The translations under genes and the position numbers were made by a program. A stretch of 64,000 nt of DNA from assembly GCA_039822785.1 (NCBI GenBank), contig JBCBMO010000003.1:62001-126000 (forward strand). Direction: 5' to 3'. Shown one piece after another: positions 43,270-51,057 of the stretch. Each line of letters starts with the position of its first letter. The stretch's first letter is position 1. This stretch comes from Thermohalobaculum sp039822785 (GTDB taxonomy: Bacteria; Pseudomonadota; Alphaproteobacteria; Rhodobacterales; Rhodobacteraceae). The notes beneath the pieces were generated by a model, which made no database searches, was not told where the DNA came from, and saw only the letters and a list, made by a program, of their open reading frames with translations.

Positions 43270-43458
43270 GCGCGAGATCTCCCTTCAGCGGGCTCAGCCC
43301 CATCCCTGGATGCGGGGCTGCTCTGCCATCCTGCCACCTGGTCGATGTCACTTGCGAGGCTCAACGCCAAGATCAGCGCTGCGGCACAGGCCGCGATAAC
43401 TGAATTGTGGCGGGCCACCATGGGCGGCCGCGCCGACGATCAGGATGTGCAGGCCCAC
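43270..43458 (-). pseudogene. pqqB: Decayed PqqB fragment
   Basis: From GTG 43458 the reading GLHILIVGAAAHGGPPQF resembles the PqqB start (HILVLGAAAGGGFPQW) but meets a stop at 43348. In the next frame SDIDQVAG near 43304-43327 resembles the internal PqqB motif GDVDHVAG. Only about 190 bases remain of a gene normally near 900. It lies between pqqA and pqqC, the correct operon position. Confidence 0.65.
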
Positions 43459-43480
43459 AAAGGAACCCGTCTGGCCTACC

Positions 43481-43573
43481 TTAGAAAAGGTCGCCGTCGT
43501 CCTCAGCCGGGAAATACATGTTGATTTCCATGCCGCAGGTGACTTCTTCGATCTTGGGTGCTGTCCAAGCCAT
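43481..43573 (-). CDS. pqqA: Coenzyme PQQ precursor peptide PqqA
   Basis: A 30-residue peptide starting MAWTAPKIEEVTCG, with the substrate core MEINMYFPAE. Glutamate 16 and tyrosine 20, the two residues crosslinked to make PQQ, have the required E-x3-Y spacing. A strong GGGAGGA site precedes the ATG. It is intact, while the following pqqB, pqqC/D and pqqE are deleted in part. It may be a surviving relic, or a substrate for enzymes encoded elsewhere. Confidence 0.92.
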   Translation of the reverse strand: MAWTAPKIEEVTCGMEINMYFPAEDDGDLF

Positions 43574-43709
43574 AACGATTCCTCCCTATTTTTTGTTCCT
43601 CAACTTTATCCTTGCAGCAAAGCGTCGGCAACGCTCGATGCACTACTCGTCGAAGCTGCCTTTGCGGAACAGGTTGTGGAGCGGCCGGCGAGGACAAGGT
43701 GCTGTCTGA

Positions 43710-44879
43710 TCAGCGCGATGCTTGGTCGTCGCGGCGATGCGTCGAGACGTCGTCAATGGGGCGGATTCCCGTGACCTGGAGACCATAGGCATCGAGGTCA
43801 GTGGTCTGTGGGACCGGCGTGTTGGTCAGCAGGATGAGCTTTGACAAGCCGAGCGAGCTGAGCACCTGTGCCTTGAGACCGTGTTGACGAAGCGGTTGGG
43901 GTACGCCCGCGGCGGGCTTTCCGGACGCATGGCTCGGGGCTCCCATCTTCATGGTCTGATCGCGCAAGAGCACGATGACCCCGCGGTTCTCCTCGGCGAT
44001 CAACTCCATGGCGCGCGCGGTCTCTTCCAGGCGCGCCAGCCCCTTGAGCCCCAGCACATCGAGCATCGGGCCGAGCGCATGGATCCGCGTCAGCACGGGC
44101 TTGCCGCCTCTGATGTCGCCCTTCACGAGGGCGAGGTGTTCGGCGCCGTTGATCCGATCCGTGAACACCATCATGTCCCACGACCCGCCATAGACCCCCT
44201 CGACGGGCCGCCGATCGCTGATCTGCACCGGGTTGTCGTTGTGTCGTCGAAAGGCGATGAGGTCGCTGATGGTGCCGATTTTAAGCTGATGGCGGCGGGC
44301 GGCGCAGATGATATCATTCAGCCGCGCCGTGGTGCCGTCGTCCTTCATCATTTTGCAGATCGCGCCGGCCGGGCTCAGTCCGGCTAGGCGGGAGATGTCC
44401 ACGGCGGCCTCGGTATGGCCGGCACGCACCAGCACCCCGCCGTCGGCGGCGCAGAGCGGGAAAACATGGCCTGGCACGGCGATGTCGGCGAGGCCCTTCG
44501 CGCCATCGATGGCCACGGCGATCGTGCGCGCGAGATCCTGGGCGGAGATGCCGGTGGTCACCCCGTCGCGTGCCTCGATGGAGACCGTGAAGGCAGTGTC
44601 TTGGCATACGTGGTTGGCCATCCGGGGCAGGCAGAGGGCTTCGAAGCGTTCGGCGGTGAGGCCCAGGCGGATCGGACCCCGGCCGTGCTTGACCATGAAG
44701 TCGATGACCTGCGGCGTGGCCATCTGCGCGGGGATGATGAGATCGCCCTCGTTCTCGCGGTTGTCCTGGTCGATAAGGATGAACGGCCGGCCGCGTCGCG
44801 CCTCCTCGATGATCGCCTCGATGGGCGAGATCACGTCGGCCAGTGCCTCCTGGATCATCGGGTGCGTGATGCAACTCAT
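43710..44879 (-). CDS. ribB: 3,4-dihydroxy-2-butanone 4-phosphate synthase with degenerate GTP-cyclohydrolase II domain
   Basis: Makes the four-carbon precursor of riboflavin from ribulose 5-phosphate. From ATG 44879, eight bases after GGAGGAG, it has 389 residues. The RibB domain (about 1-205) carries DQDNRENEGDLI, TGISAQDLARTI and GHTEAAVDISRLAG. The C-terminal half aligns with RibA but lacks the zinc cysteines: TRIHALGPMLDVLG stands where RVHSECLTGDVFGSxRCDC is expected, so it is unlikely to hydrolyse GTP. It clusters with flavin reductases and a MarR regulator; no FMN riboswitch was recognised upstream. Confidence 0.9.
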   Translation of the reverse strand: MSCITHPMIQEALADVISPIEAIIEEARRGRPFILIDQDNRENEGDLIIPAQMATPQVIDFMVKHGRGPIRLGLTAERFEALCLPRMANHVCQDTAFTVSIEARDGVTTGISAQDLARTIAVAIDGAKGLADIAVPGHVFPLCAADGGVLVRAGHTEAAVDISRLAGLSPAGAICKMMKDDGTTARLNDIICAARRHQLKIGTISDLIAFRRHNDNPVQISDRRPVEGVYGGSWDMMVFTDRINGAEHLALVKGDIRGGKPVLTRIHALGPMLDVLGLKGLARLEETARAMELIAEENRGVIVLLRDQTMKMGAPSHASGKPAAGVPQPLRQHGLKAQVLSSLGLSKLILLTNTPVPQTTDLDAYGLQVTGIRPIDDVSTHRRDDQASR

Positions 44880-44904
44880 GGCTGTCGCTCCTCCGGAAAG
44901 CACG

Positions 44905-44934
44905 ATAAAATGCGTGTACCATGCACATAAAATG
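44905..44934. promoter_or_regulatory. Direct repeats upstream of ribB, possible operator
   Basis: Two identical 8-bp ATAAAATG elements (44905-44912 and 44927-44934), 22 bases apart start to start (two helical turns), flanking an imperfect inverted repeat. They lie 26-55 bases upstream of the ribB start. They may bind the MarR protein encoded next door; this is inference. Confidence 0.35.
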
Positions 44935-44981
44935 GCAGCAATGGACTGGGGTCAAGGGCACCGTTGCTTATCGGTGAACCT

Positions 44982-45470
44982 CTAGCGTGGTTTGTCGATG
45001 ATCTCGAAGTCGTCGTGCAGCCTGTTGAGCAGTTCCGCGATCAACTCGATGTCGTCGCGGGTCCAGTTGTGGGTGATCTCGGCTAACAAGCGCTCGCGCC
45101 CGCTGCGGGCCCGAAGCAGGACGTTGCGTCCCGTCTCCGTCAGGCTGAGCACAGACTTTCGACGGTCGATAGCGCTGGGCTTTCGCACGGCATAGCCGCC
45201 GGCCACCGCATTCTCCACCAGGCGGCTGGCGGTGGAGGCGTCGATCTCGAGTTCGGCAGCAACGGCGCCGACGCTGGTGTCGTCGGAGGCGAGGGCGTCG
45301 ATGGCGAAGACGGCACGCAGCACCGACATGGCGATCGGGTGGCCGATCTCATCCATCAAGCGCCGCCGCCGCCCCTGTTGCAGCCACAGCCGCCGCATCC
45401 GCATCAAGCCACGGTCGAGTTCTCGGTAGGGGCAGGCCTCAACCTGTTGATCTAGAGCTCGATTCTTCAT
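44982..45470 (-). CDS. MarR-family transcriptional regulator
   Basis: 162 residues with a winged-helix core: SVGAVAAELEIDASTASRLVENAVAGGYAVRKPSAIDRRKSVLSLTETGRNVLLRA, i.e. recognition helix plus the DRR wing motif. It lies upstream of ribB on the same strand and is divergent from the flavin reductase gene across 432 bases. Likely to repress the flavin/NAD(P)H reductase genes in response to a phenolic or oxidant ligand, as is common for the family; inferred from context. Confidence 0.9.
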   Translation of the reverse strand: MKNRALDQQVEACPYRELDRGLMRMRRLWLQQGRRRRLMDEIGHPIAMSVLRAVFAIDALASDDTSVGAVAAELEIDASTASRLVENAVAGGYAVRKPSAIDRRKSVLSLTETGRNVLLRARSGRERLLAEITHNWTRDDIELIAELLNRLHDDFEIIDKPR

Positions 45471-45902
45471 GCTCAGGGCGACGTCACTCAGGATGCCGGC
45501 ATGTCGCGGCGGCGAAAGCTACTACCGATGCGGCTGTCCTTCAAAGCGGAAAGTGGTCTGCGCCACGTCGGCACAATCGGCGCATCGCCGATACGGTGTC
45601 AAATGCACAGAATGCAAGCTTCACACAAAAAAGGGGCCAAGGTTGAGACCGAGGAGGGAGCGGTTCGCCTGGCCCATCTGAGCGCGCATCGACATCGCTG
45701 CACCTGTTGCCGGCCACGCACCGTCCGGAGCCTTCCCCTCAATTCGAGTGTCATGGTTAGCCTGTAGTGAGGCACCCATCGCACGGGCGGCGTCTTCGCG
45801 ATCCGCCTCATCCTCTCGTTGCTTGGCGTGGCGATGAACGGGGCCATGTTCCTGTGCGAAATGCGACGGCTGCGGTGGCAGGACTGATGAAGGAGAGCGT
45901 GG
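45471..45902. other. Divergent intergenic region marR / flavin reductase
   Basis: 432 bp without a convincing gene. A 10-bp palindrome ATGCCGGCAT is at 45493-45502, just upstream of marR, a possible autoregulatory site. The right end has AGGAG ahead of the flavin reductase GTG. Several short open frames show no family resemblance. Confidence 0.4.
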
Positions 45903-46388
45903 GTGGCGGATAGCTTCGACCAGAGAGAGTTCCGCACGGTCCTTGGCACCTTTCCCACCGGCGTCGTCATCGTGACCGCGTGCAGCCAGGCTGGGCCGCA
46001 GGGCATGACGATCGGGGCCTTCACCTCGGTGTCGCTCGAGCCGCCGCTGGTGGCCTTCCTGCCCGCCAGGAGCTCGCAGACTTGGCCGCGGATCAGGGAT
46101 GCCGGCAAGTTCTCGGTCAACATCCTCGGCAAGGAGCAGCAGGAACTCTGCCGTGCCTTCGCCCGGCCGTCGTCGGAAAAGTACGACGGCGTGGCCTGGG
46201 GCGAGTCCGCGCATGGCACGCCGCATCTGGACGGTGCCCTGGCTTGGCTCGACTGCGACCTCGATGCGGTCTTCGAGGCGGGCGATCACGATATCGCCCT
46301 TGGTCGGGTCATCGCGCTTCATCGGGGATGCGACGACGACCCTTTGGTGTTCTTCCGCGGCAAGTTCCACACCATCGATGGTGAGTGA
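45903..46388 (+). CDS. Flavin reductase-like (HpaC/FMN-binding split barrel) protein
   Basis: 161 residues from GTG 45903, with AAGGAG upstream. Family motifs: FRTVLGTFPTGVVIVTA, GMTIGAFTSVSLEPPLVAFLPARSSQTWPRI, and FSVNIL near the FMN site; C-terminal PLVFFRGKFHTI. NAD(P)H:flavin oxidoreductases of this type feed reduced flavin to two-component monooxygenases; no oxygenase is encoded in the window. It overlaps, or nearly touches, the next reductase gene. Confidence 0.9.
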   Translation: MADSFDQREFRTVLGTFPTGVVIVTACSQAGPQGMTIGAFTSVSLEPPLVAFLPARSSQTWPRIRDAGKFSVNILGKEQQELCRAFARPSSEKYDGVAWGESAHGTPHLDGALAWLDCDLDAVFEAGDHDIALGRVIALHRGCDDDPLVFFRGKFHTIDGE

Positions 46389-46420
46389 CCGACGTCCGCA
46401 TGCCTCAAGAGGAGTTGCCG

Positions 46421-46993
46421 ATGGCACGTCCTAGGGTTCTCGTCTTCGGGGCGAGCAACAGCCGCAAATCGATCAACCGGCAATTTGCCGTGCATGCCGC
46501 CGATGTCCTGAACCAGCAGACGGAGGGCGGGGTCGAGATCGAGGTCCTGGACCTCAACGATTTCGAGATGCCGATCTACAGCCCGGAGCGGCAGGACGCG
46601 ACCGGCATTCCCGCGGAAGCGCAGGCCTTCTTCGCAAGGATTGCCAGCGCCGACGCGGTGATCGTGTCGTTCGCGGAGTACAACGGCAGCTACACGGCCG
46701 CCTATAAGAACATCTTCGACTGGGCCAGCCGGATTGACATGAAGGTCTATCAGGGCAAGCCGATGCTCGCGCTGGCGACCTCGGTCGGCAAGGGCGGCGC
46801 CATGCATGTGTTGCGCGGCGCCGTCGAAGGTCTGCCGTTCTTCGGGGGCAATGTCGTCGCCAGCTTCAACTTCGGCCCCTTCGGCGCACATTTCGACGCC
46901 GACACCCAGAGGCTGACAACGCCGGACCTCGCCGCCGGCCTGGGCGATGCGGTGGCGGCCTTGGGCGCGGCCCTGGCGGCGGAGACCGCCTGA
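46421..46993 (+). CDS. NADPH-dependent FMN reductase (flavodoxin-fold)
   Basis: 190 residues from ATG 46421 (MARPRVLVFGASNSRKS), with AGAGGAG eight bases upstream; a GTG at 46385 would overlap the previous gene. FMN phosphate loop GASNSRKSINRQ; second loop SFAEYNGSYTAAYKNIFDWAS, characteristic of the NADPH_dep_FMN_red (ArsH/ChrR-like) family. Cytoplasmic reduction of flavins, quinones or metals. It is co-transcribed with the flavin reductase and convergent with the MdaB-like gene. Confidence 0.9.
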   Translation: MARPRVLVFGASNSRKSINRQFAVHAADVLNQQTEGGVEIEVLDLNDFEMPIYSPERQDATGIPAEAQAFFARIASADAVIVSFAEYNGSYTAAYKNIFDWASRIDMKVYQGKPMLALATSVGKGGAMHVLRGAVEGLPFFGGNVVASFNFGPFGAHFDADTQRLTTPDLAAGLGDAVAALGAALAAETA

Positions 46994-47015
46994 GCCGCCC
47001 TGGCATCGCTGGCCG

Positions 47016-47621
47016 TTAGGCGGGCACCGACGTGAGACCGAAGGCGCTGTCGAGATGGGCATCGAAGCGCGCGAAATCCGCCTCGACCTGCGGGTTCTTG
47101 TGCACATCCAGCGCCGCGAAGGTGGGCAGCGGCCGCATGTCGAAGAAGCGATAGACCATGTGGATGGGGAACAGCAGGTCATCCAGGCCCTTGCCCCGGA
47201 ACAGGTATTGATCCCGATCGTCGAAGGCTTCGCCCGGCGCGTTGAAGGTGGTGGACAGCAGATAGGGCTTGCCGGCCATCGTGCCGCCCGCGCCGTACTG
47301 CCGGCGCGGGTCCTGCCGGGTGCGGCCGTCGCCATGGGCCAGGCGACCGTCCATGCCGGCCGTATAGACGACATCCATGTAGCGCTTCAGCCCCCAGGGC
47401 GCGCCCATCCAGTGCACCGGGAACTGCAGGATCACCGCATCGGCGCGGGCGTGCTTTTCGAGCTCGACGTCGGTGTCCCAGTCCGTGGCGATGGCGGAGG
47501 TCTCGACGCTCCGGCCAGCGTCGGTCAGGCGTTGGGCAGCACGCTCGACCAGGCTGGCGTTCAGGCGGCCTTCGGACACGTCATTGGGCTGAAAGCCATT
47601 GATGATCAGGATATTGCGCAT
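47016..47621 (-). CDS. NAD(P)H quinone oxidoreductase, MdaB-like flavodoxin fold
   Basis: 201 residues. It starts MRNILIINGFQPN and continues with GRLNASLVERAAQRL; the flavin-binding ILQFPVHWMGAPWGLKRYMDVVYTAG and the MAGKPYLLSTTFNAPGEAF segment match MdaB/KefF-type quinone reductases, two-electron reduction of quinones for oxidative protection. It is convergent with the FMN reductase and separated by 215 bases from pyrC, so it probably forms the third member of the locally clustered redox genes. Confidence 0.88.
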   Translation of the reverse strand: MRNILIINGFQPNDVSEGRLNASLVERAAQRLTDAGRSVETSAIATDWDTDVELEKHARADAVILQFPVHWMGAPWGLKRYMDVVYTAGMDGRLAHGDGRTRQDPRRQYGAGGTMAGKPYLLSTTFNAPGEAFDDRDQYLFRGKGLDDLLFPIHMVYRFFDMRPLPTFAALDVHKNPQVEADFARFDAHLDSAFGLTSVPA

Positions 47622-47836
47622 GGGATTGGGTCTTTCGATGGGCCGGGCGCGTGGGAAATGGGCGCCCGGTGATGCGGTTGAGCGCTAGGTGTTGAGCACG
47701 GCGCTGCGGCGCAACCGGCCATGGGCCGCCGTCAGGGCAAGACTGCGATGACCCGCGCGACGCAATGCGCGGCCCTGCCCTTGCACCCGGGGGGGAATGG
47801 CGTAAGCCTCGGGCCACTGACCACAACGGAGGGATC

Positions 47837-48886
47837 ATGACCGAGCGGCTGGTGATCGCGCGACCGGACGACTGGCATGTGCATCTGCGCGACGGTGCCA
47901 TGCTGACAGGGATCGCCGGGCCTTCGCTCGCGCATCTGGGCCGGGCGCTGATCATGCCGAACCTGGTGCCGCCGGTCGTGCGCGCTGCCGATGCGGCGGC
48001 CTACCGCGAGCGGATCCTGGCCGCCCTGCCCGCCGATGCCACGGCGCGGCCGATGATGACGCTCTATCTGACCGAGGCGACCGACCCGGATGACGTGGCC
48101 GCCGGGGCGCACCAGGGCGTGGTGACCGCGGTGAAGCTCTATCCGGCGGGGGCGACGACCAATTCCGCCTCCGGTGTTCGCGAGATCGAGCGGGTGATGC
48201 CCGTGCTGGAGCGGATGGCAGAGATCGGCCTGCCGCTCTGCATCCATGGCGAGGTGACGGATGCGGATGTCGACATCTTCGACCGCGAGGCGGCCTTTAT
48301 CGACCGGGTGCTCGCGCCGCTCAGGGCGCGCCTGCCGGATCTGCGCATCATCCTCGAACACATCACGACCGAGGACGGGCTCGCCTTTGTGCGATCCGCC
48401 GGGCCCAACACCGCGGGGACGATCACGACGCACCACCTGGTGCTGAACCGCAATCACCTGCTCGCAGGTGGCATCCGGCCCCACTACTATTGTCTGCCGG
48501 TTGCAAAGCGGGAGCGGCACCGCCTGGCCCTGGTCGCCGCGGCCACCGGGGGCGAGCCCTGTTTCTTCAGCGGCACGGATACGGCGCCCCATACGGATGG
48601 GGCCAAGCTTGCGCCCTGTGGCTGTGCCGGGTGCTTCACTGCGCCGGTCTCGCTCCCGATCCTGGCTGCGGTGTTCGAGCAGGAGGGCGCGCTGGAGAAC
48701 CTGCAGGACTTCGTGGCGGGGCACGGTTGGCGGTTCTATCGGACCCATCCACCCAAGGGGGAGGTCGCGCTGATCAAGGGCGAGCCCTGGCAGCCGCCCG
48801 CAGCGGTGGAGACCGGGGATGGCCCGGTGACCGTGTTCGACCCGGGTTTCGCGCTCGAGTGGCGCGTCGAGGAGGTGGTGACGTGA
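47837..48886 (+). CDS. pyrC: Dihydroorotase
   Basis: Zinc amidohydrolase that cyclises N-carbamoyl-aspartate to dihydroorotate in pyrimidine synthesis. 349 residues from ATG 47837, with CGGAGGG upstream. Metal histidines H14 and H16 in DDWHVHLRDG, carbamylated lysine in VTAVKLYPAGATTNS, further ligands in LCIHGEV and ILEHITT, and the aspartate in SGTDTAPHT. It is of the class II (E. coli PyrC) type. The TGA overlaps the GTG of pyrE. Confidence 0.96.
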   Translation: MTERLVIARPDDWHVHLRDGAMLTGIAGPSLAHLGRALIMPNLVPPVVRAADAAAYRERILAALPADATARPMMTLYLTEATDPDDVAAGAHQGVVTAVKLYPAGATTNSASGVREIERVMPVLERMAEIGLPLCIHGEVTDADVDIFDREAAFIDRVLAPLRARLPDLRIILEHITTEDGLAFVRSAGPNTAGTITTHHLVLNRNHLLAGGIRPHYYCLPVAKRERHRLALVAAATGGEPCFFSGTDTAPHTDGAKLAPCGCAGCFTAPVSLPILAAVFEQEGALENLQDFVAGHGWRFYRTHPPKGEVALIKGEPWQPPAAVETGDGPVTVFDPGFALEWRVEEVVT

Positions 48887-49581
48887 CCTATCTGAACGAC
48901 GATCCCGAGGCGGCCGGGCGGGCGGTGGCGCGGATGCTGCTGGAGATCGGCGCCATCGACATCCGCCCGGACGAGCCGTTCACGCTGACCTCGGGCCTGG
49001 CGAGCCCCTGTTACATCGATTGTCGGCGCGTGATCGGTTTTCCGCGGGCTCGCGCCATGGCGATGGATCTCGCCTGCGGGCGCCTTGCCGCGGCGGCGGG
49101 GGTCGAGCGCTTCGACGCCATCGCGGGGGGCGAGACGGCGGGTATTCCCTTCGCCGCCTGGATCGCGGAGCGGCTGAGCCTGCCCATGCTCTATGTCCGC
49201 AAGAAGCCCAAGGGCTTCGGCCGCAATGCGCGCATCGAGGGGTACTTCGAGGAGGGCGCGCGGACCCTGTTGGTCGAGGATCTGACGACCGACGGCGGCT
49301 CGAAGGTCAGCTTTGTCGAGGCGCTGCGCGAGGCGGGCGCGGAGTGCGGGCACACCATCGTGCTGTTTTACTACGACATCTTCCCCGAGGTGCCCGCGCG
49401 GCTGGCGCAGCGGGGGATCACGCTGCATGCGCTGTCCACCTGGCGCGATGTGCTGGCCGAGACGGAGGCCTCCGGCTACTTCGACGCCCGCGCCCGCGCT
49501 GCCCTGGCCGGGTTCCTCGAAGCGCCGCTCGATTGGTCGGCGGCGCACGGCGGGCGGGCGGAGCACAGCCTCTCCGTCTGA
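48883..49581 (+). CDS. pyrE: Orotate phosphoribosyltransferase
   Basis: Converts orotate and PRPP to orotidine 5'-phosphate. It has 232 residues from GTG 48883, overlapping the pyrC stop (GTGA), so initiation is probably coupled. FTLTSGLASPCYIDCR is the substrate loop, KPKGFGRNARIEGYFEEGARTLLVEDLTTDGGS contains the flexible loop and PRPP-binding motif. This is the alphaproteobacterial long form. A candidate heat-shock promoter begins 8 bases after the stop. Confidence 0.95.
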   Translation: MTYLNDDPEAAGRAVARMLLEIGAIDIRPDEPFTLTSGLASPCYIDCRRVIGFPRARAMAMDLACGRLAAAAGVERFDAIAGGETAGIPFAAWIAERLSLPMLYVRKKPKGFGRNARIEGYFEEGARTLLVEDLTTDGGSKVSFVEALREAGAECGHTIVLFYYDIFPEVPARLAQRGITLHALSTWRDVLAETEASGYFDARARAALAGFLEAPLDWSAAHGGRAEHSLSV

Positions 49582-49588
49582 TATCGCG

Positions 49589-49617
49589 CTTGTCGGGTAT
49601 CCCCTGTCTGCCCATAT
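49589..49617 (+). promoter_or_regulatory. Candidate RpoH (sigma-32) promoter for hsp20
   Basis: CTTG (49589-49592), 18 bases, then CCCATAT (49611-49617), against the alphaproteobacterial consensus CTTG-N17/18-CYTATNT: one mismatch. Transcription would start about 55 bases before the hsp20 ATG. Confidence 0.65.
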
Positions 49618-49680
49618 GATCCTCAGGCGGATGCCGATTCCGGGTCCGCGACCGTTGTCGCTTGGGATACGAGGACGCGC

Positions 49681-50091
49681 ATGACGAGGATGACTTTCGG
49701 CTCCTATCCGCACCTTTTGGGGTTCGACCAGCTCGACCGGATGCTGGAACGCACCAAGGGCGGATCGGAGGGATATCCCCCCTACAACATCGAACTGACG
49801 GGCGAGGACCGGTATCGCGTGACCCTGGCGGTGGCCGGGTTCGCGGAGGAGGACCTCAGGATCACGGTGGAGGATGGCCAGCTCTGGATCCGCGGCAAAC
49901 AGGCGGAGACCGGGGAGCGGCAGTACCTGCATCGCGGGATCGCGGCGCGTCAGTTCCAGCGCAGCTTCGTGCTGGCCGAGCATGTGGTCGTCACCGGTGC
50001 CGCGCTGGAGAACGGCCTGTTGCATGTCGACCTGCAGCGCCAGGCGCCGCAGCCGGTGGTCGAGACCATCAGCATCACCGGCAAGGGTTGA
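49681..50091 (+). CDS. Small heat-shock protein (Hsp20/IbpA-like)
   Basis: ATP-independent holdase, 136 residues. The alpha-crystallin domain spans about residues 32-125, from YPPYNIELTGEDRYRVTLAVAGFAEEDL to GALENGLLHVDLQR, followed by a short C-terminal tail lacking a clear IxI motif apart from ISI in VVETISITGKG. The N-terminal part (FDQLDRMLER) matches IbpA-like proteins. It is preceded by a putative RpoH promoter and a 60-base leader and is followed 17 bases later by the DUF1150 gene, its usual alphaproteobacterial partner. Confidence 0.94.
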   Translation: MTRMTFGSYPHLLGFDQLDRMLERTKGGSEGYPPYNIELTGEDRYRVTLAVAGFAEEDLRITVEDGQLWIRGKQAETGERQYLHRGIAARQFQRSFVLAEHVVVTGAALENGLLHVDLQRQAPQPVVETISITGKG

Positions 50092-50108
50092 GAGAGGGGA
50101 GAGGATCC

Positions 50109-50330
50109 ATGGAGAACGATACGAACGCGCCGGCGACGCCTAAGGCGAGCAGCATCGTCTATGTGCGCGAGGCTCGCCGCGAGGCCCTGCCGGATGAGCT
50201 GAAAGGGTCGGAGCAGCGCTTCTACAGCCTGCACGACGAAGCGGGGAACGTGCTGGCGGTGGCGCCTAAGCGCTCCCTAGCCTTCGCGCTGGCCAAGCGC
50301 AACGATCTGACGCCCGTCAGCGTCCACTGA
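50109..50330 (+). CDS. DUF1150 family protein
   Basis: 73 residues from ATG 50109, with AGAGAGGGGAGAGG upstream. SSIVYVREARREALPDEL, FYSLHDEAGNVLAVAPKRSLAFALAKRNDLTPVSVH match the DUF1150 family, nearly always encoded after hsp20 in alphaproteobacteria. No enzymatic motif; function unknown, probably heat-inducible together with hsp20. Confidence 0.9.
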   Translation: MENDTNAPATPKASSIVYVREARREALPDELKGSEQRFYSLHDEAGNVLAVAPKRSLAFALAKRNDLTPVSVH

Positions 50331-50345
50331 CACCCAGCGCCTATG

Positions 50346-50419
50346 CCGTCATTGCCCGGCTTGACCGGGCAATCCAGCGCCGTCCGCGTGGATCCCCCGG
50401 TCAAGCCGGGGGATGACGG
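50346..50419. repeat. REP/BIME-like palindromic repeat
   Basis: 74 bp with two nested hairpins, ATTGCCCGG...CCGGGCAAT (50351-50373) and ATCCCCCGG...CCGGGGGAT (50392-50414), enclosed by CCGTCAT / ATGACGG. Sequences of this type (CCCGGTCAAGCCGGG) are common interspersed repeats in alphaproteobacterial genomes. It lies between convergent DUF1150 and ptsN. Confidence 0.8.
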
Positions 50420-50493
50420 ACGTCGGCCTCGGCGATGGGTAGCCTTGGCAAAGCAGGTCGCGAGCGGGTCGGTGTGTGGAACCCCTGAACGGG

Positions 50494-50518
50494 AAAGGGC
50501 GCCCCGCGGACGCCCTTT
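50494..50518. terminator. Bidirectional intrinsic terminator between DUF1150 and ptsN
   Basis: Stem AAAGGGCG / CGCCCTTT (50494-50501 with 50511-50518), nine-base loop. The A/T ends give a short T run on either strand. It lies 25 bases after the ptsN stop on the minus strand. Confidence 0.8.
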
Positions 50519-50543
50519 CTGACCTTCGCAATGCGGTGACGGC

Positions 50544-51008
50544 TCAGGCGGCGCGGGCCGAGGAAGGCTCGGTCATTAGCGCATAGAGCGCCTCGGCCGT
50601 CTGGGTCTGGCGCAGTTTGGTGCGCAGGTCCGCGTCGCGCAGCAACCGCGAGACCTTGGCGAGCGCCCGCAGGTGGTCGGCCCCCGCATCCTCCGGTGCC
50701 AGAAGCGCGACCATCAGGTCGACGCCCTTGGCATCGGCGGCATCGAACTCGATGGGGGCATCGAGGCGCGCGAAGACGCCGATGATACGATCCAACCCCT
50801 CGACGCGGGCATGCGGAATCGCGACGCCATTACCCATGGCCGTCGATCCCAGATGCTCCCGCGCAATCAGCTTCTCGCAAATCATGCGGTGGTCGAGCCC
50901 CGTGAGGTCCGCCGCCCGGTTCGCGATATCGCCGAAGACGTGCTTCTTGCTGCTCGCCTTCAGCGAAGGCAGCACGGCGTCCGGCCGGATCAGGTCACTG
51001 AGTTCCAT
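50544..51008 (-). CDS. ptsN: PTS IIA-like nitrogen regulatory protein PtsN
   Basis: EIIA-Ntr, the terminal phospho-acceptor of the regulatory Ntr-PTS. It has 154 residues. Phosphorylated histidine H66 is in GVAIPHARVEGLDR; DLMVALLAPEDAGADHLRALAKVSRLLRD is the conserved core. It regulates potassium transport, stringent response or nitrogen functions in relatives. Last gene of the lptC-lptA-lptB-rpoN-hpf-ptsN cluster. Confidence 0.95.
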   Translation of the reverse strand: MELSDLIRPDAVLPSLKASSKKHVFGDIANRAADLTGLDHRMICEKLIAREHLGSTAMGNGVAIPHARVEGLDRIIGVFARLDAPIEFDAADAKGVDLMVALLAPEDAGADHLRALAKVSRLLRDADLRTKLRQTQTAEALYALMTEPSSARAA

Positions 51009-51057
51009 CTGAGGTTTCCACCCGTACTCTAAAGGTTTTCCGGACCGGCCCTGTCGA

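Noticed and set aside
44880..45902. FMN riboswitch upstream of ribB or the flavin reductase
   Set aside because: None of the conserved RFN element segments could be recognised.
49618..49680. ROSE-type RNA thermometer in the hsp20 leader
   Set aside because: Leader is short and I could not pair the Shine-Dalgarno region convincingly in the ROSE pattern.
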